Origin: Micractinium sp. NFX-FRZ
Lineage: Eukaryota > Chlorophyta > Trebouxiophyceae > Chlorellales > Chlorellaceae
NCBI GenBank assembly: GCA_029339195.1
Contig: JAPTJF010000045.1
Location: 164,568-228,567 of the forward strand
Length of the DNA: 64,000 bases
Reading direction: 5' to 3'
Part shown: one piece after another, positions 57,917 through 64,000 of the stretch
Numbering within the stretch: the stretch's first letter is position 1
How the letters are laid out: every line of letters starts with the position of its first letter
Notes under the pieces: model-generated
Seen by the model: only the letters and a program-made list of their open reading frames with translations
What the model was told of the DNA's origin: nothing
Databases searched by the model: none
Position numbers and translations under genes: made by a program

Positions 57917-60900
57917 ATGGCGAGCGAGGAGTATGATCTGGTGACCATCGGGGCGGGCAGCGGCGGCGTGCGTGCCTCGCGCCTGGCAGCCGGCAGCTAT
58001 GGTGCCAAGGTGCGCAGGGAGGCGGGTCGTCGAGGGTGTGTGGGCTGCTGCGTGTGCCGCTGTGTGCTTGTAGCTGCAGGCTGTGCCTCCCCGAACTATC
58101 ATGTGCATGCAGGGTGGCAGCGGGCAGTGGGCGTGCTGCGGCTGCCATCGCATGCGTGCCTCCCTGGTGCACACTAGTATGGTACCGTCCCGCTGCCGTC
58201 CCCATGTCCCTCCCCCTACCCGCCCCCGGCAGCTGGCCGTCGTTGAACTGCCCTTTGGCTTTCTCTCCAGATCACAGTGACTGGACCAATGATCCATGCT
58301 GCTTGCCTGCCCTCCAGGTGGCGGTCATCGAGCTGCCCTTTGGCTTTGTGTCTTCAGACACGGTGGGAGGAGCCGGCGGCACCTGCGTCATCCGAGGCTG
58401 CGTCCCCAAGAAGCTGCTCGTCTACGCGTGAGCGTGCGGTTCCTGGGCCAGCGTGTCAATTGTAGGGTGCAGGGGTGGACGAGCAGGATAGTCGGGGGTG
58501 GGGGGGAGGGGGGAAGGGCGGCCATGTGCACTGCATGCCGTGCTGCACTGTGCACCCGGCCATGCTGTGCTTTGCTGCATGTGCTGCTGCTTCCGTTATG
58601 CCAACTGCGCACAGTTCTTCCATCATGCTGCTCACCGTGCTCCCTCTCTCATCCTCCTGCCCCCAATTCCTCTCTGCCTAGCTCCGAGTTCGCGGAGCAC
58701 TTTCACGATGCCGAGGGCTTTGGCTGGGCGCAAGCGTCGCCTCCCGTGGACGTGAAGAAGCTCATTGCGCGCAAGGCAAGAGCACAGGGCAGAAAGGGCG
58801 GATGGCTGGGCGGGTTGTGTGATGGTTTGTGGGTGGGCCTGCAATGGGCGTGCACAGGTTTGTTGCGCGCAATGTAAGGTGAGAAGATGGGTGGCGTGGT
58901 GGTTAGGCGCACGGTCTCGGATTGGGCACAGGTGTGGGTGTCTGCAGGCGGCTGCAGGTAGAAGAGACACAGCTCCTCCCCTCCTATCCTCCCTCCAGCC
59001 CCTTCCTCTTCAACTCCCCCGCCAGGGGGTGGAGCGGCTGAACTTAGCTGTCTCTGCTGTCCTGCATCCCACCTTCAAAACTTGGTTGCTGCCTCCCTCC
59101 TTCCTCCTCCCGTTCGCCGGCCAAGGAAGCGGAGCGGCCGACCTTGCCTCTCGCTGCTGTCCTCCGCCCCACAAAATGAGTGTGTCCTGCCTCCTTCCCT
59201 TCCGCCTGCAGGCCAAGGAGGTGGCGCGGGCAAGCGTGCCTCTCTCTGCTGTCCTGCACCCCACCCTCGCAGCGTGGTTATCGCCTCCCTCCATCCTCCT
59301 TCCCTTCCGCCTGCAGGCCAAGGAGGTGGAGCGTCTCAACGGCGTGTACAGCCAGATCCTGGGCCGGGCGGGGGTGGAGATGATTGGTGCGTGGGCTCCC
59401 CCTCCCCCAGCATGTGGTGCTCCAACCCGTGCCGTGCATCAACTCACTGACGCACGGCGCACATTGAACTGGGGGCGGCCGCTGGCATCCAGGGCTGCAT
59501 AGGTGCCTTTCTGAGCAGTCGCCAGGGCCCTCTTTTGGCGCTCGGCTCAAGCGGCAAAGTTCCAGTTACGAAGTGTACACCTGTGAACCCACCCGCCTGC
59601 GGAGGGCACACGCCTGCACCCCCCTGCCTGCAGAGGGACTCAGATCAAGCAGCACTCTGCCAGCTGAGTAGACATGACCTGCACACGTAACACGTCTCCC
59701 ACCCCTGCCTGCAGAGGGGCGCGGCATAGTGCTGGACCCTCACACAGTGGAGGTGCGGGCGGCAGACGGCTCTGTGCGCCGCCTCAAGACCAAGAACATC
59801 CTGCTGGCCACGGGCGGGCGCGCGGTGAAGCTGCAGATCCCGGGCGCGGTGAGTAACGTTGGTTTCACTTTGTGGGGGGTGGGGCGGGGAGGGGCGGGGG
59901 ACAAAAGGGCTATAGTGGGGCAGCGAGGTGCAGGGGCAGCGCTGCTGAGTGGCTTGCAACAGGGTGAGGGGTGGCAGCGCAAGGGGTGGGGCTGTGACGG
60001 CTTGGGGCGGCCTGCTGCTTGCCGCACTTGTGTGTGAATGTCTGTAGGCTACAAGCATCTAGCACAGTGCATTTGCCACCTCACCCCACGTGCTTCCTCC
60101 CGAAATCTAAGCATTGCAGCAGCGTAGCCCTGGTGCTCGACAGCCCTTCCCTACAAAATGCACCAACTTCCGTGATTTTAATCACACCTTATCTCCGCCA
60201 TCTTTATTCCCTCCGCAGGAGCTGGGCATCACGAGTGACGAGGCGCTGACGCTGGACAACATGCCGGCAGGCGGCACCATCGCCATTGTGGGGGCGGGAT
60301 ACATCGCAGTGGAGTTTGCGGGTAGGCCAGGCGGTGCCCAGGGATACCAAGGGGCCGGACGGCTGGGCACTGATCTGTGGTGTGTGTGAGGATCCATGCT
60401 GTGCCATGCTGTGCTGTGCCATGCTGTGCTGTGCTGTGCCATGCTGTGCTGCGCCTGTTTCGGGTACGGTCCACAGCGCAATGCAGTTGAGTTGAGCTGC
60501 GGTGGGCGCAAAAGGCGGAGGCACGCAGTTCCCCCAATCCGCCCCTTCCTCCCTAAGTGCCCCTCTCGGCAGACAAGCACCTTCTGTGGGCTACTCTACA
60601 CTGTCCACCTGCCACCCGTGGTGCATTGCTCTCAACAGCGGAATGCCCCCTCCACCCTGATCTGTCCCACACCAGGCATCTTCCGTGGTCTGGGCTACAA
60701 AGTGCACCTGCCACACCCGGCTGATTGCTTTGCAACTTCTCTCCTCCATCCTGACCTGTCCCACACCAGGCATCTTCTGTGGGCTGGGCTACGACGTGCA
60801 CCTGATTGTGCGTGGCACGTCGCCGCTGCGAGGGTGAGAGCGGGCCCGCGCGCCTGCCGCTGAGGCTGTGCTCTAGCTGCTCTGCTTGATGGGGGAACGG

Positions 60901-63869
60901 GGGGCAGCAACAATTTGCAGATGATGCAGCAAGCAGGCACGCTGTGCACTGCCTTCCCTGGTCTATGCGCTCTCCTGTTCTACGCAGCGTCCTGGCCACC
61001 GCCCCGTCAAGGGGTGCCCGCCAACCCTGCCCACCTGCCCCTGCTGTGCGGGAAGCTTTAATGCAAGCAGAGTGTGACAAGCCCCCTCATCTTGTCAGCC
61101 GATTCTGTGGACCCTCTCGGCACCCGAGTCTGAAGCACGTGCCCCTGCCGTGCGTGCAGGTTTGATGAGGAGTGCCGCGCCCTTGTGGCGGACAACCTGG
61201 AGAAGCGGGGCGTCACCTGCCACTTCCAGACCAACCCAACCAAGTGAGCCAGAAGTGGGGGGTGGGCAGGGTGAACAATGTGAGCCAGCAGTGCAATGGG
61301 CACTGGGCAGGGCAGGGCAGGGCAGGGCAGCTCCGTGCGGTGTGGGGTGCAATGCGTGCGGGAAAGCCGCTACCAGTCAATTATTAGATGTCATCATGTT
61401 CCTCGCTTTCTCCGGCCAGGATTGAGCGCAACGGCGAGGGCGGGCTGGACCTGCACCTGTACAACAACGAGGAGCAGGCAGGGGGCATCCTGCTGTGCGA
61501 GCAGGTGGGGCACCTGCCGCTAATGTGGCACCCGCTGCTGCTAACCTGGCACCTGCACTTGCTGCCGCGCTGGCTGCTGCCTGGCGTGGCCAGCGTGCCC
61601 TCTGCTTGCTGCTGGCTTGCCTGCAGCCACCCTCCATCTGCCAGCCACCCTCGGGCGCTTATTAGTCTGCACCACATCCCGCTGCCTCTCCTCCCCCCCA
61701 CCCGGCCACATTGCAGCCACGTGTGTGGCCCATCCGGTGGGGTTCACAGCCTCCACACAGTCTCCCAATCAACTGCGCCAATATCTTAAAGCTTCAACCT
61801 CCCCGGCCCCACCCCACCCTGCTACACAGGTCATGTTTGCCACCGGGCGCGCCCCCAACACCCGCGGCATCGGCCTGGAGGTGGGGCACGCTGTGGCGTA
61901 GCGCAGCCGGGACAGGCACAGAACAGCAGACACATTCAGCGCATCTTAGTTGGAGCACCGTAGCACAGCCTGGCGGCCGGGGGCACGTGGCAGGGCGGGG
62001 GTCGGCCTGGAGGCGGAACGCTGGTGTATCATGAACCGAACATGGGGACGCAGCAGGCGAGCACAGCACAGCACAACACAGCGGCGCCTAGCACTTGGCC
62101 AGCCGAGACACAAGCGGTCCCAGTTACCAGCCCCGCCCGCCTGCCTGCCTGCCTGCCTGCCTGCCCGCCCCGCAGGATGCCGGTGTTGAGGTTGACCCCA
62201 AGACCCGGGCAGTCAAGGTGGACCAGTACTCGCACACAAACGTGAGTGCGGCGCAATGGGAACTAGTGTCAGCACACAAGGGGAGGGGAGGGGCTAGTGT
62301 TGAGGTGGGACGACACGAGCTGGTTACGAGGCATGCACGTCGCACCCCTCTCGTCTGTCTCATGTTCTAGTGCCCAGGAAGCGGAGACTGCACCGAACGC
62401 ATGACCCCTCAGTTGCAGCCGCAATCCCATGGCTCAGTGTGCTCACACACTTTGTATTCTTCCACAACGCAGCAACACACGTTACATCGTCGACTGCCCT
62501 GTTGCCGCAGGTGCCCAGCATTTGGGCCATCGGCGACTGCACAGACCGCATGAACTTGACGCCGGTGGCGCTGATGGAGGGCAAGGCGCTGGTGGCAACA
62601 CTGTTTGGGGGCAAGCCCACGGTGCCAGATTATGAGAACGTGAGATCTTGCAATTCGGTTCAATTTCGTACTAAAATAGGCAATGTATTCAATTATTTAG
62701 TCGTGATCAACACGTGTTTGCGTGGTTGGGCGGGCATGGAGGGCAGCGCGCTGCTCACCTGGGGGCTCATGTGGCCTGCCGCTCCTCCCTTCCCCCCGCC
62801 CCGGCAGATCCCCACCGCCGTGTTCAGCCAGCCACCGCTGGGCACCGTGGGCCTGACGGAGCAGCAAGCCGTGGATCAGCTGCGGGGCGAAATCGACGTC
62901 TACATCTCCAAGTTCAAGCCGATGAAGAACACGCTGAGGTGCGCTGTGCCGGCGTGCGCTGAGTTGGCGTGCGGGCAACTTCTGGAAAGGCCGAGCTGGG
63001 TGGGCCGGTTTTGCCAGCACTGTGGACAGGGCAATGCTGAGCTGGCACGGGGTGCTGAACTGGCGCGCTGCGCTGCTGCCCAGCCTGGCCAAACTCCTCC
63101 GGCTACCTCCCACTCCCTCTCACTCCGCCCCCCCCTGCCCTGCCTGTCCGCTGTTCCATCCCATCTGCCCCCGTGCCATCCCATCTGCCCCCGTGTGCAG
63201 CGGGCGTGATGAGCGCACCTTCATGAAGATGATTGTGCATGTGCCCACCAACCGCGTGGTGGGGTGCCACATGGTGAGTGGCCTGTGTGCTCCGAGGGAG
63301 CCTTGTGTGTGGCGCTGCCGCCCACGGAATGAGCTGTTGCACAGCAAGGGATGTGTGTGGGGGGGGGGAGGCTGCCATCTGGTGGATAAGCGGCCGCACA
63401 GCAGGCATTTGGCGCAGGTGGGCCCCGACGCCGCCCTCCCTCCCTCCCTCCCTCCCCTCACCACACCCTCGTCTTGCGCCCCTCCTGCCTGCACCTCTTT
63501 CCTCCCTCCCTCCCTCCCCTGCCGCAGGTCGGCCCCGACGCCGCCGAGGTCATGCAGGGGCTTGAGCTCGCTTGCCCCATGCACCTCCCCTTCACCTCTT
63601 TAACTCTCCTTTCTGTCTGTTATGCAGGTGGGCCCCGACGCCGCCGAGGTCATGCAGGGGCTTGAGCTCGCCTGCCCCATGCACCTCCCCTTCACCTCTT
63701 AAACTATCCTTTCTCTCTCTGTTACGCAGGTGGGCCCCGACGCCGCCGAAATCATGCAGGGGCTGGGGGTGGCCCTCAAGTGCAACGCCACCAAGGCGCA
63801 GTTCGACTCGTGCGTGGGGATCCACCCCTCGGCAGCTGAAGAGTGGGTCACCATGTCGGCGCCCGCACG
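57917..63869 (+). CDS. GR: Glutathione reductase, probably cytosolic (3' end outside window)
   Basis: FAD enzyme that reduces oxidised glutathione with NADPH. Fifteen exons are seen: 57917-58009, 58318-58427, 58682-58775, 59317-59386, 59715-59848, 60219-60321, 60770-60833, 61160-61243, 61420-61504, 61830-61880, 62176-62241, 62511-62639, 62808-62938, 63201-63273, 63730-63869; 475 residues to the edge, ending at a donor. Motifs: FAD-binding [11 protein letters not shown], redox-active disulfide [17 protein letters not shown]-binding [36 protein letters not shown], and the dimer-interface active site [13 protein letters not shown]. There is no N-terminal extension, so it is likely cytosolic. The intron 58776-59316 has a GC donor. 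Five introns carry tandem exon-junction copies. At most a short C-terminal tail is missing. Confidence 0.93.
58225..58270 (+). repeat. Decayed copy of glutathione reductase exon 2 start
   Basis: GAACTGCCCTTTGGCTTTCT at 58245 mirrors GAGCTGCCCTTTGGCTTTGT at 58330 in the real exon; upstream, CTGGCCGTCGTTG mirrors GTGGCGGTCATCG. Confidence 0.85.
59010..59340 (+). repeat. Four-copy tandem array of glutathione reductase exon 4 start
   Basis: Copies at about 59027, 59121, 59211 and the real 59317. Each has GCCAAGGAGGTGG-like exon start followed by CTCTCTGCTGTCCTGCACCC-like intron sequence. Successive copies are closer to the real exon; the third has its own CCGCCTGCAG acceptor. Confidence 0.85.
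60396..60453. repeat. GTGCCATGCT/GTGCT microsatellite
   Basis: Short tandem run of GTGCCATGCT and GTGCT units in a glutathione reductase intron. Confidence 0.8.
60571..60805 (+). repeat. Three copies of glutathione reductase exon 7 start
   Basis: GCATCTTCTGTGGGCTGGGC (60770, real) is preceded by GCATCTTCCGTGGTCTGGGC at 60676 and GCACCTTCTGTGGGCTACTC at about 60576. The middle copy keeps the TGTCCCACACCAG acceptor. The period is about 95. Confidence 0.9.
61304..61330. repeat. GGGCA pentanucleotide repeat
   Basis: Five or six head-to-tail GGGCA units in a glutathione reductase intron. Confidence 0.85.
63415..63770 (+). repeat. Recent tandem array of glutathione reductase exon 15 start
   Basis: Four copies with exon starts at 63419, 63529, 63628 and the real 63730. 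Copies two and three are almost identical over about 70 bases (GACGCCGCCGAGGTCATGCA and the following CTTGAGCTCGC). Each has a CAG acceptor. Confidence 0.92.
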
Positions 63870-64000
63870 GTGAGCAGGGTGGGGTGTGGTGGGGGTGGGG
63901 GTGTGGTGGTGGTGGGGGCGGGGGGAGGGGAGGGGGGGGGGGGCAGGTGGGAGGTACAAGGCAGGGAGGGGGCGACCATGTCGGCGCCCGCACGATGAGC
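63848..64000 (+). repeat. Second copy of glutathione reductase exon 15 end with dead donor
   Basis: CACCATGTCGGCGCCCGCACGGTGAGC at 63849-63875 recurs at 63974-64000 as CGACCATGTCGGCGCCCGCA then CGATGAGC. The GT donor has become AT. Confidence 0.9.

Overview
This window is nuclear DNA from a unicellular green alga, most likely a Chlorella-like trebouxiophyte. The evidence is a very GC-rich sequence, genes split into many short exons by small GT-AG introns with C/T-rich tracts before CAG, TGTAA-type polyadenylation signals after several genes, a photosystem I antenna gene (LHCA3 type), plant-type families (DUF760, DUF789, plant-type PDK1 and glutathione reductase), and alanine/glutamine/glycine-rich protein segments. 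There is no bacterial operon, rRNA, tRNA, transposon or CRISPR array that I can recognise. Gene models were built by hand by joining exons with matching phase at GT-AG (occasionally GC-AG) borders; boundaries are predictions.

Layout, left to right. 34-707 (-): 5' part of an unknown gene running off the left edge. 1310-4728 (+): plastid DUF760 protein. 5602-8812 (+): LEA group 3-like protein. 9520-12947 (+): MYND zinc-finger protein 1. 13362-17615 (-): repeat protein with an XPA-C-like segment. 19355-22691 (-): MYND zinc-finger protein 2, an inverted paralogue of the first. 23634-26865 (-): CEP120-like centriole protein. 27268-30201 (+): ankyrin-TPR protein. 31106-35096 (-): PDK1-type protein kinase. 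37517-39901 (-): DUF789 protein. 40312-43795 (+): secretory cyclophilin. 44392-48408 (-): ERI1-like exonuclease with GRF zinc finger. 48656-49869 (+): possible complex I assembly factor (NDUFAF4-like). 50162-53260 (-): FG-repeat nucleoporin. 54583-57102 (+): LHCA3. 57917 to the right edge (+): glutathione reductase, open at its 3' end.

The genes do not form one pathway; they are an ordinary mixture of chloroplast, redox, signalling, RNA, nuclear-pore and cytoskeletal functions. Neighbours are often divergent over short gaps (48409-48655, 39902-40311, 26866-27267), suggesting shared promoters, or convergent.

Two genome-level signals stand out. First, introns in at least eight of the genes hold decayed tandem copies of the neighbouring exon-intron junction, with periods of roughly 60-150 bp; some copies are nearly identical (glutathione reductase, 63526-63770) and others are barely recognisable. 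This looks like continuing small tandem duplication at splice junctions, a plausible route to intron growth, intron gain or alternative exons. Second, about five of roughly 95 inferred introns use a GC donor, always GCAAG, and one of these has a GT donor at the same place in its paralogue.
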